Below, one piece after another: positions 16,356-26,096 of a stretch of DNA of 64,000 nucleotides. The translations under genes and the position numbers were made by a program. Under the pieces are notes generated by a model. It saw only the letters and a program-made list of their open reading frames with translations, did not search any database and was not told the DNA's origin. Position 1 is the stretch's first letter. Each line of letters begins with the position of its first letter. The DNA is from Amycolatopsis lexingtonensis (GTDB lineage Bacteria > Actinomycetota > Actinomycetes > Mycobacteriales > Pseudonocardiaceae), in contig NZ_JADBEG010000001.1 of assembly GCF_014873755.1 (NCBI RefSeq), forward strand, positions 1,552,501 to 1,616,500, read 5' to 3'.

Positions 16356-17426
16356 TTACTTCTCGCCGAGCGCGCCCACGACGGACGTGGTGATCGCGCT
16401 CGCGCCGAGTTCCGTGCCCGGCTTGATCCACGGATCGGTCGGCTCGGCGCCGGCGATCGTGCGCTCGCCGATGAACCCGCCGGTCACCGGGTCGATGATC
16501 AGCTGGCGGATTTCGTGCCGGTCGTCGAGCCCGAGCGCGACGCCCGAGCGGCCGTCGAGGTTCGCCGACGCCGCCAGCACCGTGATGCCCGGGATCTTCG
16601 CCAGCGCCCGGTACCACTGCGCGCGCAGCTCGGCCGGCATCAGCCCGGCCCGCAGGATCTCGATGCCGAAGTGGAACATCACCGTCGGCGTCGAGCCGCG
16701 GCCCTTCGTCAGGTCCCGCAGCTTCGCGTACAGCGCCGCCGGGTCGTGCGGCAGTGCCGCGTAGAACGCCGGGCTGTCCCAGTCGGCGGGATCACCGCAC
16801 TTCTTGGCGGGCTTGGCCTTCGGGAAGAAGTCGCCGCACGCGCCCCGCCACTGCCCCTGGTCGGTGTTCGTGATCTCCGGCTCGGGCGCCTGCGCCTGCG
16901 GCACCGAACCGCCGAGGAACTTCCCGGTGCTGAGGATCTTGCGCGTCTCCTGCCAGACGTCCCGCTCGGCGGCCGGGATCCACCGGTCGACCTCCTGCTC
17001 CCACAGGTACGTGTAGCCGGCGCCGTCCGCGGTCTGGACGCCGCGCCCGACCCACGTGTGCTCGGCGACGAGGCGGAACTGCCCGGGCCCGACCGGCTGG
17101 TCGACCGCGCCGACGCTGAGGTCCGCGGCCCGGTTCAGCACCTGCACGGCCGACATCAGCTTGACGTCGGGCACCGGGGCCGCCGGCACCGGAGCCGGTC
17201 CGGCGGCGGGCGGCGCGGGCTCGGAGGGACGCACCACGACGACGGCGGTCAGCGCCGCCACAGCGGCCGCGACCGGCACGGCGAACCGCCGGAGTCGCTT
17301 GCGCCGCAACGGAATGACGGAGCTGTCCAGCTCGGCCATGACCTTCGCGCGGGCGGCGGTGAGGTCGGCCGGCGCGGTGCGGGCGTCGCGGTGGAGCAGC
17401 TCGAGGGTTTCGTCGAGCTCGTTCAT
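16356..17426 (-). CDS. CU044_5270 family membrane protein (sigma-factor partner)
   Basis: A 356-residue single-pass protein. It has a short cytosolic N-terminus (MNELDETLELLHRDARTAPA), one transmembrane segment (about 49-65, VPVAAAVAALTAVVVV), a Pro/Ala linker and a large extracytoplasmic domain. Two cysteines (in GACGDFF and KKCGDPA) may form a disulfide. The layout matches the CU044_5270 family, which is always encoded just downstream of an ECF-like sigma gene in actinomycetes and is thought to act as its membrane partner. Its ATG overlaps the sigma gene stop (ATGA). Confidence 0.8.
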   Translation of the reverse strand: MNELDETLELLHRDARTAPADLTAARAKVMAELDSSVIPLRRKRLRRFAVPVAAAVAALTAVVVVRPSEPAPPAAGPAPVPAAPVPDVKLMSAVQVLNRAADLSVGAVDQPVGPGQFRLVAEHTWVGRGVQTADGAGYTYLWEQEVDRWIPAAERDVWQETRKILSTGKFLGGSVPQAQAPEPEITNTDQGQWRGACGDFFPKAKPAKKCGDPADWDSPAFYAALPHDPAALYAKLRDLTKGRGSTPTVMFHFGIEILRAGLMPAELRAQWYRALAKIPGITVLAASANLDGRSGVALGLDDRHEIRQLIIDPVTGGFIGERTIAGAEPTDPWIKPGTELGASAITTSVVGALGEK

Positions 17427-17992
17427 GACGGGTTCTCCTCGGTGGGGACGAGCAGGGCTTGGAGCCGGTGGCGCACGCGGTGCAGGCGCGAGCGCACCGT
17501 GCTCGCGGGCACGCCCAGGGCCTCGGCGACTTCGGCCGGTTCGAGCCCGGCCCAGGACGTGAGCAGCAGGACGTCGCGGTCCTCTTCGGACAACGCGGCC
17601 AGCGCGCCGGCCAGCACGCGGAGGCGGGCCGCCGCGTCGACCCGGCCGGCCACCGCGGTGTCGTGGTTCTCGGCCGGGCGCTCGCCGGCCCCGGCCTTCG
17701 CGGTCAGCTGGAAGCCGCGCACCTCCTGGCGCACGTGGTTGCGCAGTAGGTTGGTGGCGATCCCGTAGAGCCAGCCGCGGATCGGCGCCTGCGCCGGGTC
17801 GTAGCTGGCCCGTCTCCGCAGCGCGACGACGAACGTCTCGGCCACGAGGTCGTCGGCGGCGTGCCCGCCGACCCGGCCCGCGAGGTATCCGCGCAGCGGC
17901 GGGGCGTACTCGTCGAAGAGCCGCGAGAAGACCTCTTTCGGATCTCGCGCGGCGAGGTCGGGCCGGTCGAGCCGTTCCACGATTCTGGTCAC
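17423..17992 (-). CDS. RNA polymerase sigma-70 family (ECF-like) factor
   Basis: A 189-residue sigma factor with region 2 at about 18-85 (FSRLFDEYAPPLRGYLAGRV, DDLVAETFVVALRRR, IRGWLYGIATNLLRNHVR) and region 4 at about 125-180 (LSEEDRDVLLLTSWAGLEPAE, then STVRSRLHRVRHRL). It is the first gene of a two-gene operon with the CU044_5270-type membrane protein, with a 4-bp overlap, which suggests a sigma/partner pair. The start is GTG at 17992 with no strong Shine-Dalgarno. Confidence 0.87.
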   Translation of the reverse strand: MTRIVERLDRPDLAARDPKEVFSRLFDEYAPPLRGYLAGRVGGHAADDLVAETFVVALRRRASYDPAQAPIRGWLYGIATNLLRNHVRQEVRGFQLTAKAGAGERPAENHDTAVAGRVDAAARLRVLAGALAALSEEDRDVLLLTSWAGLEPAEVAEALGVPASTVRSRLHRVRHRLQALLVPTEENPS

Positions 17993-18096
17993 GCTACTGG
18001 TTGTCGCCGATCTCGGCTCGCGTCCCGCTCGCCCGCCCGGATGAGACGCAGGCCACATCGGGCGAACAGCGGGGGCGGGTCCGGACAACAACCCGT

Positions 18097-18291
18097 ATGC
18101 ACAGGGGATCCGCGTGGGTGCTGGCCGGGACGTGCGCCGGCGCGGTGGTGGCGATCCTGGTGGTGGCCGCGTCGATGCGCCCGCCGGATCCCGCCCCGGC
18201 CCAGCCGCCCGCCCCGCCAGCGCTTTCGACGAGCGTCGCCACGACGGCCACCTCGGCCCCGTCGCCGCCGCACCGGTTCCCGGCGAGGTGA
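18097..18291 (+). CDS. Small single-pass membrane protein (tentative)
   Basis: A 64-residue open frame with one hydrophobic segment (WVLAGTCAGAVVAILVVAAS) followed by a Pro/Ala/Ser/Thr-rich tail ending PPHRFPAR. It lies between the divergent sigma operon and lacI-1. The ribosome-binding site is weak, and no family is recognised. It could be a real small membrane protein or a chance frame. Confidence 0.4.
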   Translation: MHRGSAWVLAGTCAGAVVAILVVAASMRPPDPAPAQPPAPPALSTSVATTATSAPSPPHRFPAR

Positions 18292-18384
18292 GGACGCGTG
18301 CCCCGGCGCGGGAGGCCCGGCGCGCGGCGATTCGGCGGTACCGTCTCCGACGTGGGGACACGGCGCGAGGTGGAAGGGGCCAGG

Positions 18385-19428
18385 GTGGTGGACCGGGCGA
18401 AGGCGGGGGAGCAGACGAAGGCGCCGGCACCCGGACCGCGGCAGCCGAGCCTGGCCGATGTCGCCGGCATGGCCGGGGTCTCGCACATGACCGTCTCGCG
18501 CGTGGTCAACGAGAGCGGGCCGGTGCGCCCGGAAACCCGCGAGCGCGTCCTCGCCGCCGTGCAGAAGCTCGGCTACCGGCCCAACACCGCCGCGCGGACC
18601 CTGGTCACCGGCCGGTCCGGCACGCTCGGCGTGGTCGCGCTGGAGTCGAACCTCTACGGGCCGGCGAGCACGTTGTACGGCATCGAAAACGCGGCGCGCG
18701 AGTCCGGCTACGGGGTCGCGATCTGCAGTGTGACCCGCCCCGGCCGGACGTCGATCGGGGACGCGGTGGAAAGCCTGCGCCGCCAGGCGGTCGAAGGCAT
18801 CGTGGTGATCGCCCCGCACGTGACGGCGGGCCGCGCGCTGGCGGCGGCCCCGTCGGACATCCCGCTGGTGGCCGTCGGCGGCGGCGAGTCCGCGCCGGTC
18901 CCGGTGATCTCGGTCGACCAGTACGACGGCGCTCGCCGCGCCACCGAGCACCTGCTCGCCTTGGGGCACCGGACGGTCTGGCACCTCGCCGGCCCGGAGG
19001 ACTGGCTCGAGGCCCGCGACCGCGAGCGCGGCTGGCGGGAGACGCTGGAGGCGCGCGGCCTGCGGGTCCCGGCGGTCGTGCGCGGCGACTGGAGCCCGCG
19101 CTCGGGCTACGAAGCCGGGCGGACGCTGGCCGGCAAGCGGGGACTGAAGGCGGTGTTCTCGGCGAACGACCAGATGGCGCTCGGCCTGCTGCGCGCGTTC
19201 ACCGAGGCCGGGATCCGGGTGCCGGAGGACGTGCACGTGGCGGGCTTCGACGACGTACCGGAAGCCGCGTACTTCCCGCCGCCCCTGACGACGGTCCGCC
19301 AGGACTTCATCGAGGTCGGCCGGCGCACGTTCGGGCTGCTGGAGGAGCGCATGGCGGGCGGCGACGCCGGGGCCCGGCACCTGGTTCCCGCGGAGCTGAT
19401 CGTGCGGGAGAGCACCGGCCCGCGCTGA
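18385..19428 (+). CDS. LacI family transcriptional regulator (copy 1)
   Basis: A 347-residue LacI/GalR regulator. The N-terminal helix-turn-helix (about residues 22-45) contains PSLADVAGMAGVSHMTVSRV, followed by the hinge helix region NTAARTLVTG. The periplasmic-binding-protein-like effector domain (about 75-345) has [21 protein letters not shown] and [20 protein letters not shown]. It is highly similar to the regulator at 34241-35284 along its whole length. The GTG at 18385 (or 18388) follows GGAAGGGG. A perfect operator palindrome lies 40 bp past its stop, in front of the GH35 beta-galactosidase, its likely target. Confidence 0.9.
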   Translation: MVDRAKAGEQTKAPAPGPRQPSLADVAGMAGVSHMTVSRVVNESGPVRPETRERVLAAVQKLGYRPNTAARTLVTGRSGTLGVVALESNLYGPASTLYGIENAARESGYGVAICSVTRPGRTSIGDAVESLRRQAVEGIVVIAPHVTAGRALAAAPSDIPLVAVGGGESAPVPVISVDQYDGARRATEHLLALGHRTVWHLAGPEDWLEARDRERGWRETLEARGLRVPAVVRGDWSPRSGYEAGRTLAGKRGLKAVFSANDQMALGLLRAFTEAGIRVPEDVHVAGFDDVPEAAYFPPPLTTVRQDFIEVGRRTFGLLEERMAGGDAGARHLVPAELIVRESTGPR

Positions 19429-19433
19429 ACCGT

Positions 19434-19454
19434 CCTGAATGACTCATCCAAGAC
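19434..19454. repeat. Degenerate TGAATGACTCATCCA palindrome copy
   Basis: CCTGAATGACTCATCCAAGA and its next base form a single, decayed member of the TGAATGASTCATTCA family seen at 7840 and 7870. It sits immediately after the lacI-1 stop. Confidence 0.5.
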
Positions 19455-19467
19455 AACCGACGCACGC

Positions 19468-19481
19468 TGTTAGCGCTAACA
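19468..19481. promoter_or_regulatory. LacI-type operator TGTTAGCGCTAACA
   Basis: A perfect 14-bp palindrome 105 bp before the GH35 start. It shares the form TGTTANCGCTAACA with sites at 34161 and 35323. The central CG and the spacing are typical of LacI-family operators. Confidence 0.75.
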
Positions 19482-19586
19482 CGACCTCGGCACTGATCCA
19501 TCCCGGTGTTGTATCTTGACGACTTCTGTGTGATCGGCAAAGGATCGTGTTCGATTCTGGTCCCCCGCCGTGCCAGGAGGTCCCGC

Positions 19587-22500
19587 ATGCGCCGCGTCCG
19601 GACGTTGTTCGCCGCCCTGCTCGCGTTCGTCTTCGCGCTCGCCGGGGTGACCGTCCCGCAAGCCGCGGCGGCGCCACCGAAACAAGGTCACACCGTCACC
19701 TACGACGGCTACTCCTTCCTCGTCGACGGGCAGCGGACCTACCTCTGGTCCGGCGAGTTCCACTCCTACCGCCTCCCCAGCTCGGACCTGTGGCTCGACA
19801 TCTTCCAGAAGATGAAGGCCGCCGGCTTCAACTCGACGTCCCTCTACTTCGACTGGGGCTACCACTCGCCCCGCCAGGGCGTCTACGACTTCAGCGGCAT
19901 CCGGGACCTCGACAAGCTCCTCGACATGGCGCAGCAGGCCGGGCTCTACGTCATCGCGCGGCCCGGTCCGTACATCAACGCCGAGGTCGACGGCGGTGGC
20001 TTCCCGACCTGGCTGTCCACCACGCCGGGCCACACCCGCAGCGCCGATCCGGTCTACCTCAAGTACTCCGACGAGTGGCAGACGCAGATCGATCGCGTCA
20101 TCGCCCGCCACCAGCTCACGAACGGCACCGGCAGCGTCCTCGCCTACCAGGTCGAAAACGAGTACTACAACGGCAACGCCGACGGCCGCGCGTACATGAA
20201 GCACCTCGAAGACAAGGCCCGTGCCGACGGCATCACCGTCCCGCTGGTCGGCAACAACAACGGCACCTTCAACGCCGGCGAGGCCGCGCTCGACGTCGAC
20301 GCCGCCGACTCCTACCCGCAGGGTTTCGACTGCTCGAACCCCACGCGGTGGAACGGCGTCCCCGACATCAGCTACGACCACGTCCCCGGCAAGCCGCTGA
20401 TCACCGCCGAGTTCCAGGGCGGGGCCTTCGACCCGTGGGGCGGCCCGGGGTACGCCAAGTGCGCCCAGTTGATCAACGACCAGTTCGCGAACGTCTTCTA
20501 CAAGCAGAACATCGCCGTCGGCGCGACCGGGCAGAGCTTCTACATGCTGCACGGCGGTACCTCGTGGGGCTGGAGCGCGATCCCGCAGAACTACACCTCC
20601 TACGACTACGGCGCCGCGATCACCGAAGCCCGCCAGTTCGACCCGAAGTACAACGAAGACAAGCTGATCGGGTACTTCACCCAGTCCGTCGCCCCGCTGA
20701 CCAAGACCGACGGGCTGGCCGCCGCCCCGCTCACCGATCCCGCGCTCACCGACACCGCGCGGATCAACCCCGACACCCGCACGCAGTTCCACACCCTGCG
20801 GCACACCGATTCGACGTCGACCGCCACGAACACCACGAGCATCGCGCTCGACCTCGCCGCGCACGCGGGCTACACCTACGACGACCGGGCGGCCGAGGTC
20901 GGCTACACCGGAACCTGGAGCCACGTCGGGCCGGAGGTGAACTACACCGGCGGCGACTACCAGCACACGGAGTCCTTTTCGGAGGTCACCGGGGACAGCG
21001 TCAGCATCCCCTTCACCGGTACCGGGATCCGCTGGGTGACGTCGAAGGACCCGAGCCACGGCATCGCCGACGTCTACCTCGACGGGTCCAAAGTGGACAC
21101 CGTCGACCTCTACGCGGCGAGCAAGCAGAACCAGGTGACCGGCTACGAGGTCCGCGACCTGCCCGCCGGGGCGCACACGCTGAAGATCGCCGTCACCGGG
21201 CAGAAGAACGCCCAGGCCACCGGCCCGTTCGTCGTGGTCGACGCCGTCGACCTCCTGGCGGGCAGCACCGACTACTACCCGGTCGTGCCGCAGCAGCCGG
21301 GCACCGGCATCACGCTGAACGGCCGCCAGTCGAAGATCCTCGTCGCCGGCTACGACCTCGGGGCCGCGCGGCTGCAGTACTCGACGTCCGAAGTCATGAC
21401 GAGCGCGGCCATCGGCGGTCGGGACGTCGCCGTCCTCTACGGCGACCACGGTGGCCCGGGGGAGACCGTCCTGCGGTTCGCGCAGCAGCCGTCGGTGCAG
21501 GTCCTCGGCGGCAGCGCAACGTCCACTTGGGACGCCGCCCGCGGCGACCTGCGGCTGAACTACACCCACGACGGCCTGGCGCGTGTGCTCGTCACCGCAC
21601 CCGGCGCGCGGCCGCTGCTCCTGCTGCTCGCCGACAAGGCGACGGCGGCGACGTTCTGGCGCCAGGACACCGCGGCGGGACCGATCCTGGTCCGCGGCAC
21701 CGACCTCGTCCGCACGGCGGCCACGCAGAACGGCACCCTCGCCCTCACCGGCGACACCGGCACCGACGGCGCGTTCGAAGTCTTCACGACGGCGAAGGCG
21801 GTGCTGTGGAACGGTTTCCCGGTACCGGTGCGGCCGACGTCGAGCGGCAGCTTCACGAGCGCCGCGCCGGCCGCCAAGCCGGTCACGCTGCCCGCACTGA
21901 CCGGGTGGAAGCACCAGCAGGAGTCGCCCGAGAGCCAGCCCGGTTTCGACGACTCGGCGTGGCCGGTGGCCGACAAGGACACCACCAACAGCTCGACGGC
22001 GCTCGGCACGAAGCCGGTGCTCTTCGCCGACGACTACGGCTTCCACACCGGCAACACCTGGTACCGCGGCCGGTTCACCGGCGACGGAAAGCAGACCGGA
22101 ATCACGCTGTCGAGCCAGAGCGGCGGTCCGGCCGGCGCGTTCTCGGCGTGGCTCAACGGAGTTTTCCTCGGCAGCTCGAAGGATCCGCAGCACACCTTCC
22201 CCTTCCCGGCGGGCACCTTGCGGCCGGGCGAAAACGAGATCTCCGTGCTGACCGTGAACATGGGCCACGAAGAGGACTACGGCGCCGCCAACGGCAACAA
22301 GGCCGCCCGCGGGCTGACCGCCGCCCGGCTCACCGGCGCGCCGCTGACCTCGGTCACCTGGCGGCTGCAGGGCGTCCGCGGCGGCGAGACCGGGCTCGAC
22401 CCGGTCCGCGGGCCCCTCAACACCGGCGGCCTCTACGGCGAACGCGCGGGCTGGTCCCTGCCCGGCTTCCCCGACGGGAACTGGACATCGGCGTCCCTGC

Positions 22501-23675
22501 CCGCGAAGGACACCACCCCCGGCGTCTCGTGGTACCGGACGACGGCGGACCTGGATCTGCCGCGCGGCCAGGACACCTCGCTCGGCCTGACCATCACCGA
22601 CGACCCCGCGCGGCAGTACCGGGCGCTGCTGTTCGTCAACGGCTGGCAGCTCGGCCAGTACGTCAACTACCTCGGACCGCAGCACAGCTTCCCGATCCCG
22701 AACGGGATCCTGAACCCCAACGGCCACAACACGATCGCCGTCGCGGTGTGGAACCTCGACGGGAGCACCGGCGGCCTCGGGAAGATCGCCTGGACCAACT
22801 ACGGCAGTCACCGCTCGCCGCTGACTGTCCGCCAGAACGCCTCGCCCGGGTACGACCCCGCGCGGTACGCGATGCCGCCGGCGCCCACCGCGAGCGTGTC
22901 GCTGACCGCGCCGGACACGGCGGCGGGTGGGCAGCCGTTCACCGCGACGGCGACCGTCCGGGTCCCGGCGGGCGCGCCCCCGGCGTTCGACGTCAAGCCG
23001 GCGCTGAGCCTGCCGGCCGGGTGGACGGCCGGTCCCGCGTCGCCGCCCTCGGCCGCGCGGATCGACGGCGGCGGGTCGGCCACGTTCACCTGGACCGTGA
23101 CCCCGCCCGCCACTGTGGACACCGCGGCGCTGAAGGTGGCGGTGGCGTACCGGCAGGCAGGCCGGCCGGGCTCGGTGACCGGGGAACGGATCGTCGGTGC
23201 GGTCCCGCCAGCACCACCCGCGGGCCAGGTCGCGGTCAGCTCGCTGCCGTTCCTGACCGCGACGAACGGCTGGGGTCCGGTCGAACGCGACACCAGCAAC
23301 GGCGAGGCGGGCGCGGGCGACGGCAAGCCGATGACCATCGGCGGCGTGGCGTACGCGAAGGGGCTCGGTGTCCACGCGGCGAGCGACGTCCAGCTCTACC
23401 TGGCGGGCACGTGCACCCGGCTGACGGCTTCGGCCGGCGTGGACGGCGAAACCGGCACCGCGGGCAGCGTCGCCTTCAGCGTGTCGGTGGACGGCACCAC
23501 CCGCGTCACGACGCCGGTGGTCCGCGGCGGCCAGGCCGCGGTGCCGATCGACGTCGACGTCACCGGGGCCCAGGTCCTCGACCTGCTGGTGAGCGACGGC
23601 GGGGACGGCAACGGCAACGACCACGCCGACTGGGCGCTGCCGACGCTGACGTGCGCTACGCCGCCTGCCGGGTGA
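19587..23675 (+). CDS. Secreted modular GH35 beta-galactosidase
   Basis: A 1362-residue exported enzyme that should release galactose from the ends of beta-galactans. It has a signal peptide (about 1-31, ending AAA) and a GH35 TIM barrel (about 40-370) with the acid/base Glu192 in AYQVENEYY and nucleophile Glu275 in LITAEFQGG. Beta-sandwich and galactose-binding-like domains follow. A NEW3-type domain (about 1095-1190) and a C-terminal NPCBM carbohydrate-binding domain (about 1215-1360, GVAYAKGLGVHAAS) complete it. The ATG at 19587 has an ideal AGGAGG. Bacterial GH35 enzymes are usually 600-1000 residues, so this is a long, binding-module-rich form. The LacI operator at 19468 should control it. 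Confidence 0.9.
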   Translation: MRRVRTLFAALLAFVFALAGVTVPQAAAAPPKQGHTVTYDGYSFLVDGQRTYLWSGEFHSYRLPSSDLWLDIFQKMKAAGFNSTSLYFDWGYHSPRQGVYDFSGIRDLDKLLDMAQQAGLYVIARPGPYINAEVDGGGFPTWLSTTPGHTRSADPVYLKYSDEWQTQIDRVIARHQLTNGTGSVLAYQVENEYYNGNADGRAYMKHLEDKARADGITVPLVGNNNGTFNAGEAALDVDAADSYPQGFDCSNPTRWNGVPDISYDHVPGKPLITAEFQGGAFDPWGGPGYAKCAQLINDQFANVFYKQNIAVGATGQSFYMLHGGTSWGWSAIPQNYTSYDYGAAITEARQFDPKYNEDKLIGYFTQSVAPLTKTDGLAAAPLTDPALTDTARINPDTRTQFHTLRHTDSTSTATNTTSIALDLAAHAGYTYDDRAAEVGYTGTWSHVGPEVNYTGGDYQHTESFSEVTGDSVSIPFTGTGIRWVTSKDPSHGIADVYLDGSKVDTVDLYAASKQNQVTGYEVRDLPAGAHTLKIAVTGQKNAQATGPFVVVDAVDLLAGSTDYYPVVPQQPGTGITLNGRQSKILVAGYDLGAARLQYSTSEVMTSAAIGGRDVAVLYGDHGGPGETVLRFAQQPSVQVLGGSATSTWDAARGDLRLNYTHDGLARVLVTAPGARPLLLLLADKATAATFWRQDTAAGPILVRGTDLVRTAATQNGTLALTGDTGTDGAFEVFTTAKAVLWNGFPVPVRPTSSGSFTSAAPAAKPVTLPALTGWKHQQESPESQPGFDDSAWPVADKDTTNSSTALGTKPVLFADDYGFHTGNTWYRGRFTGDGKQTGITLSSQSGGPAGAFSAWLNGVFLGSSKDPQHTFPFPAGTLRPGENEISVLTVNMGHEEDYGAANGNKAARGLTAARLTGAPLTSVTWRLQGVRGGETGLDPVRGPLNTGGLYGERAGWSLPGFPDGNWTSASLPAKDTTPGVSWYRTTADLDLPRGQDTSLGLTITDDPARQYRALLFVNGWQLGQYVNYLGPQHSFPIPNGILNPNGHNTIAVAVWNLDGSTGGLGKIAWTNYGSHRSPLTVRQNASPGYDPARYAMPPAPTASVSLTAPDTAAGGQPFTATATVRVPAGAPPAFDVKPALSLPAGWTAGPASPPSAARIDGGGSATFTWTVTPPATVDTAALKVAVAYRQAGRPGSVTGERIVGAVPPAPPAGQVAVSSLPFLTATNGWGPVERDTSNGEAGAGDGKPMTIGGVAYAKGLGVHAASDVQLYLAGTCTRLTASAGVDGETGTAGSVAFSVSVDGTTRVTTPVVRGGQAAVPIDVDVTGAQVLDLLVSDGGDGNGNDHADWALPTLTCATPPAG

Positions 23676-24360
23676 CCTCGGGAAGCGGGCGCACGACGAA
23701 CGTCGCCCGCACCTCCCGGCGTTCCCGCCACAGGTGGTACAGCGCGAGCCCGAAGATGATCGAGCCCATGACGTTCGCGACGAAGTGCCACCAGACGCGG
23801 TAGGTGGTCAGGCCGGGACCCGCGTCGACGAGCCCGAAGAACGTCGACAGCCCGATGGCGCGCGAGCCGAACGCCACCGACAGCGTGAGGACGAGGTGCT
23901 CGAGCCCGTGCAGGCCCTGCATCCACACGCCCATCTTCGCCCAGCGGCGGGCGCGGGTCCGCAGCGCCCGCCGCGTGATCACCATGACGCCCGCGAGACC
24001 GGCCAGGAAGATGAAGTTGCCGGTGAGGTGCAGCAGCTCCATCCCGAAGGTCGGCCGGCCCGGCAGCACCAGCTGCAGGCCGTTCGCCAGCCCGGTGCCC
24101 CACGGCGTCATCCACGCGGGCGAGTCCGGGTGGCCGAGCCAGTAGCCGACCTGGGCGATGTGCTCCTGGACGTGCCCGAGCTGCCCGAGCACGCCGATGC
24201 CGATCACCGCCGCCGAGCCGCGGTACACCCACGGCCGCACCGGCCCGCGGTTCGCGTAGGCCAGGACGCCGACCGCGGCCCACATGGCCAGTGCCCAGCC
24301 GACGATCAGGATCGCCCCCGCGATGTCCCAGCCCGACGTCCCCGCCATCGGCATGTCCAT
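23656..24360 (-). CDS. Multipass membrane protein, DUF6008-like
   Basis: A 234-residue integral membrane protein with 5-6 hydrophobic segments and several conserved histidines near membrane edges (GHVQEHIAQVGYWLGH, ELLHLTGN, GLHGLEHLVLTLS, YRVWWHFVAN). The His-rich helices hint at metal or heme binding, but this is unproven. The arrangement resembles an actinobacterial family I know as DUF6008, with no known role. It is convergent with the GH35 gene and overlaps its 3' end by 20 bp. Confidence 0.7.
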   Translation of the reverse strand: MDMPMAGTSGWDIAGAILIVGWALAMWAAVGVLAYANRGPVRPWVYRGSAAVIGIGVLGQLGHVQEHIAQVGYWLGHPDSPAWMTPWGTGLANGLQLVLPGRPTFGMELLHLTGNFIFLAGLAGVMVITRRALRTRARRWAKMGVWMQGLHGLEHLVLTLSVAFGSRAIGLSTFFGLVDAGPGLTTYRVWWHFVANVMGSIIFGLALYHLWRERREVRATFVVRPLPEVTRQAA

Positions 24361-24468
24361 GACCGCCTCCTGTCGCCGGGACCGACCGTAACGCCGCCGC
24401 GGGACGGCTAACGTCTTCCCGTGTGCGCGGCGGCCGGGGACAAACCGTTACAGGACAACGGGTTTCGC

Positions 24469-25086
24469 TCAATTCAGGACAAGTCGGACGGCGAGTGCGG
24501 TGATCACGGCGCTCGACGCCAGTGCCGTCACGAGCCGCCCGCGGGGGCCGGTGAGGACCCGGCCCAGCAGCGCGCCGCCGCCTGCGAGGAGGGTCTGCCA
24601 GCTCGCCGAGGCGGCGAACGCGGCGAGCACGAACACCCCTTGGTCGAGGGCCGGCACCGGCGTCCCGGCGCGGCCGCCGACCACCAAGGCGGCGAAGTAG
24701 ACGACGGTCGCCGGGTTGACGAGCGTGATGCCGAGCAGGCCGGCGTAGGCGCGGCCGGGCGTGAGCGGGGCCACGGGCCGTTCGGTGGCGTCCCGGTGCG
24801 ACCGCAGGGCCAGGACGGCCCCGCGCACCGCCAGGACGGCGAGGATCCCCGCCGAGACCAGCCGCAGCGGCCCGGCCACCGGCGTGACGACGCTCGCGAT
24901 CGCGGCGCCGCCGAGCACCGCCACCAGCGCGTACACCCCGTCGGCCGTGGCGACGCCGAGGGCGGCCGCGATGCCGGTCTTGAGGGAGCTGCGGGCGGTG
25001 AGCGCGACCAGGTAGGTGCCGACGGCGCCGACCGGGATCGCGATGCCGTAGCCGGCCACCAGCCCGTCCAGCAGCGCAGCGGTCAC
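24469..25086 (-). CDS. LysE-type amino-acid exporter
   Basis: A 205-residue membrane protein of the LysE/RhtB superfamily with about 6 hydrophobic segments. It has the N-terminal family motif GLVAGYGIAIPVGAVGTYLV (equivalent to the usual GPN-type motif) and the mid-region LLGITLVNPATVVYFAALV, with the conserved NP. It should export an amino acid or similar small molecule. The GTG at 25086 gives the usual family length; an upstream in-frame start would add an unrelated low-complexity extension. It is divergent from the SDR gene. Confidence 0.82.
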   Translation of the reverse strand: MTAALLDGLVAGYGIAIPVGAVGTYLVALTARSSLKTGIAAALGVATADGVYALVAVLGGAAIASVVTPVAGPLRLVSAGILAVLAVRGAVLALRSHRDATERPVAPLTPGRAYAGLLGITLVNPATVVYFAALVVGGRAGTPVPALDQGVFVLAAFAASASWQTLLAGGGALLGRVLTGPRGRLVTALASSAVITALAVRLVLN

Positions 25087-25301
25087 AGCACGGGCGGGAT
25101 CGGCCTCCGGGGGCAGCGCTGCTGCTGGACCGGCGCGGTGGTCGCGGCGGTCGGCAGGAGGGGCGTGCGGCAGGAAGTCATGCGGCGATGGTGTAGCCGC
25201 CGCACCGGCCGGGCAACCGGTTTTCCAGCCGGTGCGCCCCGGGCTGCTGTGCTTCAATCGGCCGGGGAGCGGGACGTCGAGGTGAGAGAGGGCGTTGAAC
25301 G

Positions 25302-26096
25302 ATGCGGGTCGACCTGAGCGGGAAGACGGCACTGGTCACCGGGTCCACCCAGGGCATCGGCTCGGCGATCGCGGCGGGGCTCGCGGCCGCGGGCGCCCGC
25401 GTCGCGATCAATGGCCGGAGCGAAACGGGGGTCCAGAAGGCCATCGCCCGGTTGCGCGAAGACCTGCCGGACGCGGACTTCCTCCCGGCGCCGGGCGACG
25501 TCTCGGAAGAGGCGGGCGCCGCGCAGGTCGTCGAGGAGGTTCCGGACGCCGACATCCTGGTCAACAACCTCGGCATCTTCGGCGCCCAGGAACCGCTGGA
25601 CATCACCGACGCCGACTGGCGCCGCTACTTCGAGGTCAACGTCCTGGCCGCGGTGCGGCTCACCCGCGCCTACCTGCCCGGGATGACCGAACGCGGCTGG
25701 GGCCGGATCCAGTACATCGCCAGCGATTCCGCGATCGTGATCCCGGCCGAGATGATCCACTATGGAGTGTCGAAGACGGCGTTGCTCGGCGTCTCCCGCG
25801 GGTTCGCCAAGCACGCGGCGGGCACCGGCGTCACGGTCAACGCGGTGATCGCCGGGCCGACGCACACCGGCGGCGTCGAGGACTTCGTGTACCAGCTGGT
25901 GGGCAAGGACGTCCCGTGGGACGAGGCACAGCGGGAGTTCATGAAGCAGTACCGGCCGCAGTCGTTGCTGCAGCGGCTGATCGAGCCCGAGGAGATCGCG
26001 CACCTGGTGGTGTACTTGAGTTCCCCGTTCGCCTCGGCCACGACCGGGGCGGCCGTGCGGGTCGACGGCGGGTACGTCGACTCGATCGTGCCGTGA
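25302..26096 (+). CDS. Short-chain dehydrogenase/reductase
   Basis: A 264-residue NAD(P)-dependent oxidoreductase of the classical SDR family. It shows the cofactor motif TGSTQGIG (residues 14-21), NNLG in place of the usual NNAG (after DILV), an active-site serine in YIASDSA, and the YxxxK pair in HYGVSKTALLG. The C-terminal ends in GAAVRVDGGYVDSIVP. The substrate is unknown. It has a GAGAGAGGG ribosome-binding region and stands alone. The downstream 200 bp have no gene-like features. Confidence 0.87.
   Translation: MRVDLSGKTALVTGSTQGIGSAIAAGLAAAGARVAINGRSETGVQKAIARLREDLPDADFLPAPGDVSEEAGAAQVVEEVPDADILVNNLGIFGAQEPLDITDADWRRYFEVNVLAAVRLTRAYLPGMTERGWGRIQYIASDSAIVIPAEMIHYGVSKTALLGVSRGFAKHAAGTGVTVNAVIAGPTHTGGVEDFVYQLVGKDVPWDEAQREFMKQYRPQSLLQRLIEPEEIAHLVVYLSSPFASATTGAAVRVDGGYVDSIVP

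Noticed and set aside
19506..23803. Very long open frames on all strands across the GH35 gene and other large genes
   Set aside because: High GC at codon position three keeps antisense and shifted frames open. Their products are Arg/Ala/Gly/Pro-rich, lack domains, and have poor ribosome-binding sites, whereas the chosen frames show catalytic motifs.
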